DNA of 64,000 nucleotides, taken from the NCBI RefSeq assembly GCF_000283155.1, contig NW_004454163.1:1199176-1263175 (forward strand). Reading direction: 5' to 3'. Below the pieces are notes generated by a model that saw only the letters and a list, made by a program, of their open reading frames with translations, had not been told where the DNA came from and did no database searches. The translations under genes and the position numbers were made by a program. Shown piece after piece: positions 1 to 11,513 of this stretch. How positions within the stretch are numbered: the first letter of the stretch is position 1; each line of letters opens with the position of its first letter. The stretch comes from Ceratotherium simum simum. Taxonomy: Eukaryota; Chordata; Mammalia; Perissodactyla; Rhinocerotidae.

Positions 1-287
1 GGAAACTTTGCAAGTATTGGTGATTTCCTGCTCTACATAAAGAAAATGAACCTGGATATCATAGAATGATCTTATGGTTGTGTTTAATGAAAATAATAAA
101 ATGCAGAACTCCAATATGGGGATATATAGTAAGAGAAAAGATCTTGATATTATATCTCCAAGTTAAAATATGTTTTACATGTATTAAGGACAAAATAAAA
201 AATACTTAGATTTTGTCTTGGTCTCTTTAATGTTTCTTCATTTCAACCAATACTCTGGAATACCAGGCTGTAGTTCTTCTACTGCAA

Positions 288-410
288 GCCCCTTGAGGGC
301 AGGGGTCACAACTGTTTTGTCTGCCGCTACATTCTCCGTGTGAGAATGGTGGTTGGCTCAAAGTAGATGCTCAACAAATGTTTGCTGACAGATTGACTGA
401 CTCATTCATT
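288..410 (+). repeat. L2 LINE 3' end fragment
   Basis: The segment has the usual L2 tail order: a 'ccccttgagggcaggg' block, a pyrimidine-rich middle, then 'agatgctcaacaaatgttt' and a short 'gactgactcatt' tail. It is a 5'-truncated, non-coding relic. The flanking bases 1-287 and 411-1040 show no repeat or gene that I recognise. Confidence 0.65.
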
Positions 411-1040
411 CCATATGGCACTTCCTACCATGCAAGGCTGTTGGTTTTTCAGTTTATAGTTTGCTGTCATATTTTTAAAAACATGATATTGTTTTATTTA
501 CAACAGACATAATTTTATGTACTTTTTTTCTAAGGGAAACATTATCCTAGCCCTAGCAGAAGAAAACTCGTACAAAGTTTAACTCAGTAAATTGAGACTT
601 CGTGCTCTATTAGAACAATGCTTTGCTGAGGAAAATGGAAGGGAGTAAATAAAATTAAGTCTATCTTAGCCTGAGAAGGTCAAAAAAACTTGGTTTTCAT
701 ATGTTTCTGGGGAATTGTGATTAAATATCCAATGAGCCTCATCTGGATTCACAATATGTTCACCACAAGACCTAAATTTGTCTCCTTCCTAGGCATTCCT
801 ATTAACAGACATTGACCATGGTTATATAAACCAGTGAAGAAAATTCCCTGAAATTAGGCATATAAATGGTATGTTGATAGTTGTAGAGTTTACTCCCATT
901 ACCCCACACTGATGCTGAAGATTTAGCCACTGTGTAGCTGAAGAGGTAGAAAATATTTAAGTTAGAACTAGGATCCTCCCTGGGGACTTGCCAATATATT
1001 TGTTTTTTTCGTAGTTCCCAAAACATATCGTTTTAATGTA

Positions 1041-1925
1041 AACATTTTAATTAAAGTATGACATATATAAAAAATGAATACATCATAAGTATACAGCTTG
1101 ATAAATGTTCACAAAGTGAACACACTGTAAACAGCACCCAGATCAAGATAGAGAATATTATAGTAGCCTGGACGCCCCTCTTGTCTCTTCTTCTAGTCAC
1201 CATCCTCCCTAATAGTATTTAATATCCTGACTTGATCGTTATAGATTACTTTTACTGATACATAAACTTTATACAAATGGAATCATTCATTATGTGCTCT
1301 GTTGTGTTTGGCTTCTTTCATTCAATAAATGTTTTTAAGATTCATTTATGTATGTCGTTGTAGTTTATTTATTCTCATTGATTTATGGTATTCCATTATA
1401 CAAATATACCACAATTTTTAATCCATTCTACTGTTGATGGATATGTGGATTGTTCTCAGGTTTTGGCTATTATGAATGGTGCTGCCCTGAACATTCTAGT
1501 ACATGTCTTTTGGTAAACATAAGAACATATGTCTGGGCTGGCCCAGTGGCTTAGTGGTTGAGCGCACGCAGTCTGTTACTGGCTGCCCGGGTTTGGATCC
1601 CTGGCCCGCACTGATGCACTGCTTCTCCGGCCATGCTGAGGCCACGTCCCACATACAGCAGCTAGAAGGATGTGCAACTATGACATACAACTATCTACTG
1701 GGGCTTTGGGGAAAAAAAAAAAAGGAGGAGGATTGGCAATAGATGTTAGCTCAGAGCTGGTCTTCCTCAGCAAAAAGAGGAGGATTAGCACAGATGTCAG
1801 CTCAGGGCTGATCTTCCTCGCAAAACAAAAAGAACATATGTCTGCTGAGTGCAAACCCAGGAGTGGAAATTCTGGGTCATAAGGTAAGCAGATGTAAAAC
1901 TGTAATAGATACTACAGTCCAGTCT
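1041..1925 (-). repeat. L1 3' portion, antisense, split by an ERE
   Basis: Read on the minus strand this is the end of L1 ORF2 plus 3' UTR of an old L1M-type element. The plus strand shows landmark antisense phrases such as 'ttcacaaagtgaacacac', 'tggaatcattcattatgt' and 'tactgttgatggatatgtgg'. The element is split at 1536-1829 by a SINE and resumes with 'gtgcaaacccaggagtgg'. No reading frame survives. Confidence 0.8.
1536..1829 (+). mobile_element. ERE (equine tRNA-derived SINE), full-length, perfect 15-bp TSD
   Basis: The copy starts with the tRNA-like head 'ggctggcccagtggcttag'. It has a B-box-like 'gggtttggatcc' near 1589 and the body phrases 'ccggccatgctgaggc' and 'ctactggggctttgggg'. 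An A-rich run follows, then two imperfect tandem copies of the 'gttagctcag...cttcctc' tail module. It is bounded by a perfect 15-bp duplication, aagaacatatgtctg, at 1521-1535 and 1830-1844. The insertion is inside an antisense L1. A perfect duplication suggests it is young. The short ORFs across it are not genes. Confidence 0.95.
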
Positions 1926-2467
1926 TTTCTTGATTGAGTTACTTTACGAAAAAACAAAGGAGATTTTGGTCTTAGAAAGTTCAATTAGTTGGTTATATTA
2001 GACGATATTATATATACATGTATTTGTTAATCTCTTAGAAGATGCCTTAGATAAATAGAAAAAATCTGTTAGCTAATAAACTGTTAACATCCATTATGTG
2101 AGGGTTTTTTTTTTTTTTTTGTAGTTTTAATGCTATTTTAATTGTCCACAATTGTGGTAATATATGTACTAAAAAAATTTCTGGTTAATAGTAGGAAAAT
2201 ATTATATCCTTAAATTGTTTATTTTCTAAGTATATCAGGACTTACCATGCCTGTGGAAATGGAATTAGAAATGACGTTTTTCCATTTGCGTATATGAAGT
2301 CAAAGACACCGTTTTGTAAAGTTTATATTGCAATGTTTAGAAGTTGACTTTTGCACTTGAGAAAACCTCATGAAATATTTTTTCAGCTTTGTTTCTTTGT
2401 ATATTAGTAATTTACTCTCAATAATGTTAAAAAAAGTATATTGTATAGATTATTGTATAAATAGAAG

Positions 2468-2757
2468 ATGAGGGAACACTTCCAAACTCATTTCACCAGA
2501 CCAGAATTACCCTGATACCAAAACCAGACAAGGACACAACAAGAAAAGAAAATTACAGGACAATATCTTTGATGAACATAGATGCGAAAATACTCAACAA
2601 AAATATTAGCAAACTGAATTCAACAATACATTAAAATGATCATACACCATGATCAAGTGGGATTTATTCCAGAAATGCAAGGATGGTTCAACATCAGTAA
2701 ATCAAACAATGTGATACACCACATTAACAAAACGAAGGATAAAAATTATGTGATCAT
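2468..2757 (+). repeat. L1 ORF2 internal fragment (reverse transcriptase region)
   Basis: Phrases such as 'ttaccctgataccaaaacc', 'gtgggatttattccagaaat' and 'caaggatggttcaacat' are typical of the L1 ORF2 reverse-transcriptase coding region in sense orientation. The fragment is truncated at both ends and has lost its frame. Bases 1926-2467 hold a poly-T run near 2106-2120 and nothing else that I recognise. Confidence 0.8.
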
Positions 2758-3494
2758 TTTAGCCTTCTTCTCACTCTTTGTGCTTTGTTGTGTGACATAA
2801 ACTATCATTTCCAAAAACCATAGATCCAACTCAGTCTTCTTTCCTGAGAAATACATTTAGGCCTCATTTTTCCATCTGCCTACATATATATTACCTGCAT
2901 GTCCCATCTTTGCTTCGAATTCAATTTAGTGCTATATTTTCTGTTGCAAACTAGAGTTTTTCCTTTTGTATTTCCTATTTAGCTAATGATACCCATGTTG
3001 CCTACATTCAAAAATTGTAAATTGTCTTAAATATTTATTATTTATTTATTATATATAATAATAATTATATTTATATTCTCACTCATTCATCCACATTTAA
3101 CCAAACACCAAAAGAATCATAAATCACAAACTATTTCCTTCTATTCTCCTTTTTATGGCTAAAATATTTCATGCACATATAATTTTTTCCATGAACTAAT
3201 GCAATTATGTTTTTATTGCTATGAGAGACTCCAAGCTCTAGTTCTTCAAATTCATCCTCTGCATGCTAGGCATCATATCTGTATTTGCCTAAGAAGCAAG
3301 TAGGACTGTATATTTAGCATAGATTATTCTCATACATATTATTCTGGTTAATTAGGATATGAAAATGATTGGAACATGCCGTCTGTGTCCTCAAGAAACC
3401 CACACTTACAGAGGAGACAAAATTGTAAATAATTCCTGGACAATTATGAAGTGATATAAGTACCGTGGGGAATTAAAAGGAGTATTCAACCAGG
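2758..3494. other. Unassigned AT-rich sequence with a simple repeat
   Basis: I recognise no gene here. The only structure is an AT-rich low-complexity tract at about 3031-3077, built of attt/atta and at units. Confidence 0.5.
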
Positions 3495-3660
3495 TATTAT
3501 ATTGAGGAACTCTTCTGGGTATTATTCTAAGCACTCGGCATACAGAACAGAACAGGACAAAAGATTTTGGAGTTCATGAGCTTTATGACAGGGGATGAAG
3601 GGGTCAAGGAAGGCCTCACGGGGAGTGACACAGGAGATGAGTTTTAGAATCACTGTTTCT
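3495..3660 (-). repeat. L2 LINE fragment, antisense
   Basis: The order 'ctgggtattattctaagcac', 'atacagaacagaac', 'gagttcatgagcttta' and 'aaggaaggcctcac' is the characteristic antisense L2 series. It is heavily diverged and covers only a short part of the element. Confidence 0.55.
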
Positions 3661-4990
3661 GATGGTGAGGCTTAAATATTTGTATTTTGATAAAAGATTC
3701 AAAGATGACTATGATATATATGGTTAGAAATCATTGACACTACTCTCTGTTGCTTGGATAAACTTCCAGCAAAACAAGGAGCTTACATATCCACAGCTGG
3801 ACATACGCTGATCCCAATGGATGTAATAAGATTCACCATTCTAAAGTCTCCTCTACCGAAAAAACTTCAAATTCTCCTCAAGACACCTTCATTTGTTATT
3901 TTAATCAATCACTCAAGCAATCAACAAATATTTATTCCTTCTTATGACCTAAACCAGAAAATAAAGAAAGGCCTCTCTTAGGAAGTGATATTTTAGGCAA
4001 AATTTTAAGGATAAGCAGGTATTATCCAGGTATGAGATGAAGCAGAAGTGGGGTGAATATTACATGCTGTTCATTAGGGAGTGTGCCTTTAAGGAGATGG
4101 CTGCTTAAGGAATTGAAGCAAGGGTATTAGGAGTGGAGTGCAAAGAATAGTCTGTCTTCTCAACAGATTTAAGCTTCCTAAGTTCAGACTCCAGAGACAA
4201 AATTATTTTCATTTGTATAGCCCCAGAACATGCCAGAATGCCTGAGGCAGAGTAAAATTTTAATGTATATTTGTTAAACAAAGTAATCCACATAGCAAGT
4301 TGAAATTTATCCCTAAATGATAGTAGCTTGGGCTTATGACTTAATAAATCAAATCATAGAGTTCCTTAAATATATTTTATCAAATTTTTATTTTCAGAGA
4401 CACTAATAAGAGGCACATATCCTTGATAACCTTTACACTTTATAAAAGCTATAGCTGTAGCAACAGAACAAATGTCTCCTGGAAACAATGGAAAAAGAGA
4501 GAATAGCCCTATATGTCTTTTTCTCCATTATTCCCTTAGGCTACCTGGCTATCTAAAGCACTCAGTACCTGAGGAATTATTGTTATGGCTATTTCAGCCA
4601 AAACTATTTGCACATAACTTTGGCCTTCGGCTCTAAATACAGATGAGAACAGTAGGAATTTCAGAAAATGTTAGAGCCAGGAAGAGAATATTTTGTGTCT
4701 CATAAGTGACTGCTTTCTTGACCCCCACAATAAGGTCAACCATGCAAAGCCTAGTCTATTTGCTCATTCTTTGGATTCTAGGGAGCTAGTACAAAAGAGT
4801 GGAAGGTAAGAGGGATGTCTCAAACAGGTATGTTTCAATTTTTACTCCAGCATTTAATATTAACTGACCTCTAACAATTTGCTTAATCATTATGGGCCTC
4901 AGTCTGTATGCATGTAACATGTAGTTAAATACTAAGCACTTGTGGGAAATAGATCGTACATCTATATGAAATAATAGAAAATATATAGAT
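3661..4990. other. Unassigned sequence
   Basis: I see no repeat family or exon that I can name. The short ORFs at 3754-3981 (+), 4105-4293 (-) and 4786-5016 (-) lack recognisable domains, start context or conserved motifs, and fit chance. Confidence 0.5.
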
Positions 4991-5808
4991 TGGTCTCTGT
5001 CCCTGGTTCCTGACACAGATCTCCTAAAATCCTTGTAATTTCCTATGTGATAAGAATACTAGGAGCATCTCTGATTCTAATATTTGTCTTTGACCCCATC
5101 TCTGGCACAGGGCTCCTAAAACCCTTGTGAATTCCTCAGTGATAAGAGCACTAGCAGCATTTTCTGTTCTAATGAGGTGACTCTGGGTGGGCTCCTGGGT
5201 GGAGGCTGGTCACTATAAAGACAAAGTCATGATTAGAAGCTTGGATTAGAAGCCCCACCCCCCACCCTCCAGAAAGTGGAGAGGGGCAGGAAATAGAGCT
5301 CATAATTGCTCTTGCTTACATGAGGAATCCTCCATAAAATTCCAATAGTAGGGGTTCAGAGAGTTTTCAGGTTGGCGAACACGTCCACACTGGGAGGGTG
5401 ACACATCCCAACTCCATGAGGACAGAAGCACCTGCACTAGGGACCCTCCCAAACCTCGTCCTATGTATCTCTTTATTTGGCTATTCACCTGTATCCTTTA
5501 ACATATCCTTCAATAAACTGGTAAAAGTAAGTGTTTTCCTGAGTTCTGTGAGCTGCTTTAGCAAATTAATAAAACCCAAGGAGGGGGTCATTGGAACCTC
5601 CGATCTATAGCTGGTTGGTCATAAGCATAGGTGATAACCTGGGCTTTTGACTGGCATCTGAAGCAGGGATCAGTCTTGTGGGTCTGAGCCTTTAACCTGT
5701 GGGATTTGATGTTATATCTAGGTAGATAGTGTTAGAATTGAATCATATTGTAGGACACCCAGCCAGGGTCATAAAGAATTGCTTGTTTTAGGGAAAAACC
5801 TCCACACA
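4991..5808 (+). repeat. ERVL-type LTR (MER21-like) with a short internal stub
   Basis: The body carries the MER21-like series 'ggtgactctgggtgggctcc', 'cataaaattccaatagtag', 'tatctctttatttggctatt', a poly-A signal in 'caataaactgg' near 5512, 'cctgagttctgtgagc' and 'gtaggacacccagcc'. It ends near 'cctccacacat', and a degenerate primer-binding-site-like 'tttggtg' follows. Positions 5014-5080 and 5106-5172 are imperfect copies offset by exactly 92 bp. No envelope, gag or pol sequence follows, so this is essentially a solo LTR. Both edges are approximate. Confidence 0.65.
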
Positions 5809-7485
5809 TTTGGTGAAGAGAAGCCTCAGAAGTAAAGTGTTCTGTGTGAATAGTAAAGGAGATGTACAGAGAAGAAACTCACGGTAGGGAAGAACTGGGT
5901 TTTTCCCTACACAGAAGGAGGAAAACTGAGTTTTTCTTATTCAACCTAATATAAGCATAGTTCTCTGTCCATATTACACACTCAGAGTCATTTCCATTCT
6001 CCCACTCTACTTCTCCTCTTTTGTGCTTGTTTTTGGACTTATATGATTGAAATTCTAGAAAGTAGAGGCAAACTAATATTCCTAAAATTCGAAGCATGCT
6101 AGTTTGATTTCACAATATAAATGATTTCCTTATTTGAGCACTTCAAAGGGTCATAAGATAAATAACCTCACACTTATTGAGAAACTTTATTTTGTTGCCT
6201 CCCAACTGTCACTTAAGATTTATATGCTTGACTGTTCATTTTGACCATAGATTGAGGGTTGTAGTGGAAATTCACCCGGTTTGTACTTATTTTTGTCTCA
6301 GGGAAAATAAGGGACTCTAAAAATAATATTCACACGAGGTGATCAGGCAATAGATCAGAATTTTCTTTTCTGCAAATAATAGTGTAAGTTATATTCCAGT
6401 ATATTTCTATTTTGATAGCAATATTTCTGAACTACGGTATTTCTCACTTTATCCTACATGTCTTTACTATCCCTCTGTTGTGACATTATTTCCTACGGAG
6501 CTTCTTGTAGAAATTGCTTAGATTTCCTTTTATTAGCTCCTATAGGACCCTTTGCTGTTTGACTGTCCTACTGAAAATATAGCTCTATTCTTCAAAGTAG
6601 CAATTAAATAATTATCTTGGTTTCCTAGATCCTGCCTCTTGCTGAATATATACATTTTTTCAATTTGTGAACAGTTGCTCAGTTTGACCATTGTTTTTCT
6701 GCATTATTTTTTTAAAATTATTCCTTTGGAGTTCTTGAATTCCCAACCTGCTAATTACTCTGCCAAATGCATTGCTTGGAATTTATTAATCTTATTTTTC
6801 AGATGGCTCTCATCTTCCTTCTTGGAGTGAAAGTAAAATACCCTGTTGCCTGATTGCTGAGAGAAACACATTCTAGGAGCCACCGTCTGATATCTACTCT
6901 ATACTATTTCATTACCGGTACAGTTGTATCACAGTTATGCCTTTTTCTACTTTTTTTTGGTATTTAGAAATATTTTCTTTGGGCAGAAGTAATATTCATC
7001 TTTGCTTCTCTTTTGCAGCCTTTAATGTATCTACTTAGGTATCCGAATTTATTCAAGAGTCTGTAAAAGGAAGATCTTTCCTTATTCTCTGACAAAAACA
7101 AGGTTGAATTTAGCTCTCAGCCATTTTAAGATGTACATGTCAAATGCTAATTCAAGTGGTATCTTGCTGTTTTTTAAGTTTAATTGATTTAATTCATAAC
7201 TTTACTAGTATGGATATCTGTTCTATGAATAGTAAAAGCCATGCTACCATTGTTTTAATTGTCTTATATTAATAAGTGGTTGCAAGCTATTTGTAGCATT
7301 ATTAGCTCAATCAAATCTATGTTAGAAGTTGATAAATTTCTAGAATGGGAAGAAAAATAATTACCCCTCTGAACTGTGACAAAATTATCTCTCTCACAAA
7401 TTTACATTATTCTGGAATGAATTAATAGAAAAAGTAACTTTTTTTACTATATAGATTATATCTTATTGTTGTAACTTCCCCCTTT
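5809..7485. other. Unassigned sequence
   Basis: No recognisable gene or repeat family. The stretch is AT-rich with scattered short ORFs such as 5879-6097 (-) and 6639-6830 (+), none with identifiable domains. Confidence 0.5.
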
Positions 7486-8275
7486 TCCAAAAAGAAATAT
7501 AATGCACATGCAAAAGTGCGTGACATAAATATACAATTCAATAATTTATTACAAAATGAAAACCCAAGTAACCACCACTGGGTCCAGAAAGAAAACATTA
7601 CCAGCATCTCAGAAGCCATGCTCATGCCCCTCACAATCATGACCCATTTTCTTTCTTAAGGTGACTACTATTCTGACATTAAACACTATATATGATTTTT
7701 GTGTGTCTTTGTTCTTTATATGAATGGAATAACTCTCTAAGTGCACACATATGTCTGATTTTTTTTGCTCTGCATTGTTTCATCCACATTATTCTATGTA
7801 GCAGCATTCATTTTTGTTATCTTATAGAATTTTGTTATATAAATGCACCATAATTTACTTATCTAGTCTATGGTTATGGGCATTTTGATCGTTTCTAATT
7901 TTGGCCATTACAGATAAAGCGGCCATGAACGAATGTGCATGTCTCTGAGTACATACCACTAAGTTGCATTTATAACCAGTGATGATATTATCAGTTCATA
8001 TCTATCATTTTTATATGCAATTCCAAAGAATTTTCTAGAATGGATATCCAATTTACACTTTGACCAGATAGGTTTGAGAGTTTCTGTTGCCCCACATCAT
8101 TGCCAACAATGTTAGCCATATAAACCAATCTGTGGATTGCTTTTTGGACTCTCATTTATTCAGCAGAAAGATGATTTTAAAGTAATCCAATTAATTGATC
8201 TTTTCCTTTATGATTATTGCTTTTGAATGTGTTCTATTTAAGAAACCGTATAAGTATTCTCTTGTTTCATCTTTT
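7486..8275 (-). repeat. L1 3' portion, antisense (old L1M type)
   Basis: The plus strand shows antisense L1 landmarks: 'gtaaccaccactgggtccag', 'atgaatggaataactctc', 'tctagtctatggttatggg', 'ttggccattacagataaagc' and 'ccccacatcattgccaacaa'. It belongs to the same broad class as the L1 at 1041-1925 and is strongly diverged. The ORF at 7422-7640 lies on it by chance. Confidence 0.75.
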
Positions 8276-8438
8276 AGTGATTCAAAATTCCCAATCAAAT
8301 AGAAAGAGAGATATGCTGCTCACACACACATACACATGCACTCACTAAAAAGAAGCAGAAATCAGAATTTGTATTTTGGATTCAACTTTAATTCTCATTT
8401 ATTCAAAGTAATTTGACCTTGACCCACTTCCCATCCAA

Positions 8439-8477
8439 TTTTAAAATGGGTAAATTTGAAATTTACCCATTTTAAAA
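8439..8477. repeat. Near-perfect palindrome, 19-bp arms, 1-nt spacer
   Basis: The left arm 8439-8457 (ttttaaaatgggtaaattt) is the exact reverse complement of the right arm 8459-8477, with a single g between. Pairing stops at the next base on each side. It is not a simple AT repeat, because both arms contain the GC step gggt/accc. Confidence 0.9.
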
Positions 8478-9690
8478 CCTACATTCTATTTACTGGGAAT
8501 AGATTGGGTAGCTGGTAGGGATGCTTTAATCTGAGAGGTTAATAACGATTCTATTCCTAAAATGTTCTATGGATTAAAGCTCAGGAAAATAAATAAAAGT
8601 AAGACCCAGTCCCAGGGAACAGGAGTACCGCAAACTACCTGACAGTATTGGCTGGATGCCAGTTGCAGTAGGCAATAGACTTATTGAAAAATTAATTGAG
8701 GAAATTATTAAAATAATCTCTGAGAAACCTATTTTATGAGGCAAAAAGACACATTTCCATCTCTACCATAAACATAATCTTGAAGTACTGATCAAGAAAT
8801 TTCATTTTCCTCTCCGCTATGTGTTTCTTATGAAAAAAGTGCAAGATGATCTACTGTCTTTATTAAAACCAGATATGATACTTTCCACAGTCATATTTAG
8901 TCTCATGCTATTTCTAGTTAAAAGCCCTAAAGCCATATAATGCTCATTTTTTTATTTGAGAATTTTAATATCATTTCTTAAATATGCCTTTCTGTCATGT
9001 ATATATGAGAATTTCAACCGTTGTCTTAATTATTATTGTGGTGTAATAGGATACAATGTCTAATCAATCTTCACCATTACTCCTACCTAAACAATCCTCC
9101 CTTCATATACAAAAAGGAAGAAATAATAGACCCAATTTGCATAATGCTTCAATGTAGTCATGCTGAGTAACATGATTCACAGATAATCAACTTTGTTAAA
9201 GATAATGGTGTACTAATTTATAATAGAGTGCTGTGTTACATTGACGGAGGAGGGAGAGGGAAGAAAGGCAGATGTTTCCAGGCACTTTAGAGTGGTTTAA
9301 GGAAAAAAACAAAAAGAGATAGTAATTATTGAAGTAGTGTTTAAAAACAATATTGAGTGGAAGTATTTCTTCAGACTCAATGTAACACAGGTGTCCTATA
9401 TGGAAAGTTAGTAAGGTATCTTGGACGTGCTTGTCTTCTCTCTGTACCTTGTCCATTTTCAGTGGCCTCTGAAGTATCTCTGAGATCCCCTAGTGCTATT
9501 TGGAATGCAGTTTGATAACCACTGAATTACTGTATGAAAATGATGTTGTTGTAGGATAAGACCAGAGCCTCTATTTAGAGAAAAAATTCCCTAACCGGAC
9601 CGTTAAAGAGAAATAGAGTATGTGAATGGGGTGTAAAAAAGTGGAAAGAGTTTGATCTCTTTAACAGACTATTACATGGTCCTGCACAAG
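8478..9690. other. Unassigned sequence
   Basis: No gene or clear repeat. A short stretch near 9470-9530 ends in 'gtttgataaccactg', which resembles the end of a MER5-type hAT element but is too short to call. The 86-codon ORF at 9196-9456 (-) has no recognisable domain. Confidence 0.45.
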
Positions 9691-9692
9691 TA

Positions 9693-9899
9693 CAGTCATG
9701 TGCTGTTTAACGACAGGGATATGTTATGAGAAATGCATCTTTAGATTTCATCCTTGTGCAAATGTCGTTAAGTGTACTTACACAAATCTGGATGGTATAG
9801 CCTACTACACACCTAGGCTATATGTTACTAAACTAATGAGACTACTGTTGTATCTGCGCTCCATCATTGACCAAAACATCCTTATGTTGCTCATGACTG
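9693..9899 (+). mobile_element. MER2-like non-autonomous Tigger1 derivative
   Basis: The element starts 'cagtcatgtgctgtttaacg' and ends '...gctcatgactg', so the termini form an inverted repeat. It is flanked by the TA target duplication (9691-9692 and 9900-9901) expected of Tc1/mariner-pogo transposons. The interior 'gtatagcctactacacac' and 'taggctatatgttac' matches the MER2/Tigger1 body. It is about 207 bp, so it carries an internal deletion. It shares its 5' half with the larger Tigger copy at 53298-56853 in this window. Confidence 0.9.
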
Positions 9900-10125
9900 T
9901 AGGTTAAGCTCTCTGAACCCCCATTTTCAACATATGCAATTAAGAATATAACATCTACCTCAAAGGGGTGCTATAAGATAAAATGAATTAATGTATGTTA
10001 AAAATGCTTTGTTTAAAAAACCCAAAAACTTAACAAATATAAGACAATAGTATCCAAAATATTGAGAAAACTATTTGTTTAACACACTATTTCTGATCCT
10101 ACAGCCTCTAATATCATCTACTAGG

Positions 10126-10360
10126 CCAGAGGTCAGCAAACTTTTTCCATAAAGGACCAGAAAGCAAATATTTTTGGTTTTGACAGCCATATCGTCTCTG
10201 TTAGTCACAGCTACTCAGCTCATGTTAGAGCACAAAAACAGCCATACACAACATATGTAAATATATAGACAAGAGGTGTGGCTATGTTCCAGTAAAACTT
10301 TATTTACAAAAACAGGCAGCTGGCCAAATTTGCCCAGTGAGCCATACTTTGCAAATCCTT
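10126..10360 (+). mobile_element. hAT-like non-autonomous DNA transposon (copy A)
   Basis: The start 'ccagaggtcagcaaac', the middle 'caactactcagctc'-like and 'gtggctatgttccagtaaaa' segments, 'ctttatttacaaaaacaggc' and the end 'gcaaatcctt' form a common mammalian hAT-Charlie-class MER element with inverted termini. A copy in the opposite orientation lies at 11514-11745. I am not certain of the subfamily name. Confidence 0.75.
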
Positions 10361-10373
10361 ATAGTATACCCTT

Positions 10374-10696
10374 TCAATTCGAAGTGTGGTCCACAGAGCA
10401 GCAGCAGCAGCATTCCAAAGCAGGACAGGCTAAAATTGTGGGGCCCAAAGCAACGTAAAAATGCACGGCCCTTTGTTCATAAATTTACTAAGAATATTAA
10501 AATGCTGACAGCAGAGCATTAAATCAAGTGTGAGGCCTTTGTGTAACTGCACAAGTCACACCTGTGAATTCAGCCCAGCTTGGGAGCTTGTTAAAAATGC
10601 AGAACCTCAGGCCTTACCCCTAACCTATTGAATCATAATCTGCATATGAAAAAAATTCCTAGATGATTCATATGCACCTATGTTTCGAGAAGCACT
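10374..10696 (+). mobile_element. MER5A-like hAT element split by a 168-bp insertion
   Basis: The left piece 'gaagtgtggtccacagagca' (to about 10411) and the right piece 'tgggagcttgttaaaaatgc' through 'gtttcgagaagcactg' (10580-10696) together follow the MER5A/Charlie1 order. Bases 10412-10579 do not belong to it. They resemble another dispersed repeat, with 'gtggggcccaaagcaacg' and 'gcagagcattaaatcaag'. An (AGC)n tract at about 10398-10411 marks the junction. Two short ORFs here are spurious. Confidence 0.65.
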
Positions 10697-10961
10697 GATA
10701 AACTAAAATGATTTTAAGACTATATTTCTGGCTAGGAACTCTCTAACAAGGTCTAAGGCAATTACTTCTGTCTATGAGAAACCTATTTGAAATTCATACA
10801 AAACTACAAAATAATTGAAATATTAACATAGTCAGCAAATATTCTCCCAACTGAATGATTTGCAATTTATTCTGTTTCTTCTTCCACTCTCACTGTATCT
10901 AATTGTTTGCTGAGTCATGATCATTCCCTCAGAAAATTTTCGCATTCTGCAGCACCTCTCA

Positions 10962-11221
10962 GGGGAGTATAGTGGTTAAGAATGTTGACTCCGGAGCTGG
11001 ATTGCCTGGGTTTGTATGCTGGCTCCATCTCTTACCAGCTGTTGAGTCTTGGGCGGATTACTTACTTAATCTGTCTGTTTTAGTTCCCTCTTCTGTTAGA
11101 GAGGATAGTGCCTCACAGCATTATCATTAGAATTAAATGAATTTTTATATGTAAATACTTATGTCAGACTTAGTGTCTGACACATAGGACACCCTTATAA
11201 TTATTAGATAATATTATTACT
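10962..11221 (+). mobile_element. MIR SINE, nearly full-length
   Basis: It begins 'ggggagtatagtggttaag', continues 'tgcctgggtttgtatgctgg' (core) and 'cttaccagctgttgag', then 'agaattaaatgaat', and ends with the tail 'tgtctgacacataggacac'. This is the canonical MIR order including the tRNA-derived head, so it is an ancient mammal-wide SINE. Confidence 0.85.
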
Positions 11222-11513
11222 TATCAATTCCCATTGTCTTTATAATTCTTCTGGGCCTCATAATGAGTTTCCTGAGCTCTTACAACATTAACTCTTCTCA
11301 GTGCCACAAAAGGTTTGCTTTAGGAAGCCAAGTTAGCCTTGCTGCTGCAGTACAAGAATAATAAGGAGTTTTTTGTGAGCATAATATAATGGGAGCCACA
11401 CAGTGGTTCCAAGGATGAAACCAACATGTAGGGATCAAGTCCAAGAAATCAAGTGTAATAAATTCAGTTGAGTCCAAGCAGACCTTGAGATTCAAGATGA
11501 GGAAACTCTAGAC

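Noticed and set aside
1536..1610. tRNA gene-like sequence at the heads of EREs (also at 17246, 21131 and the minus-strand copies)
   Set aside because: These are SINE heads with pol III box remnants. They lack an intact cloverleaf and discriminator and are followed by the SINE body.
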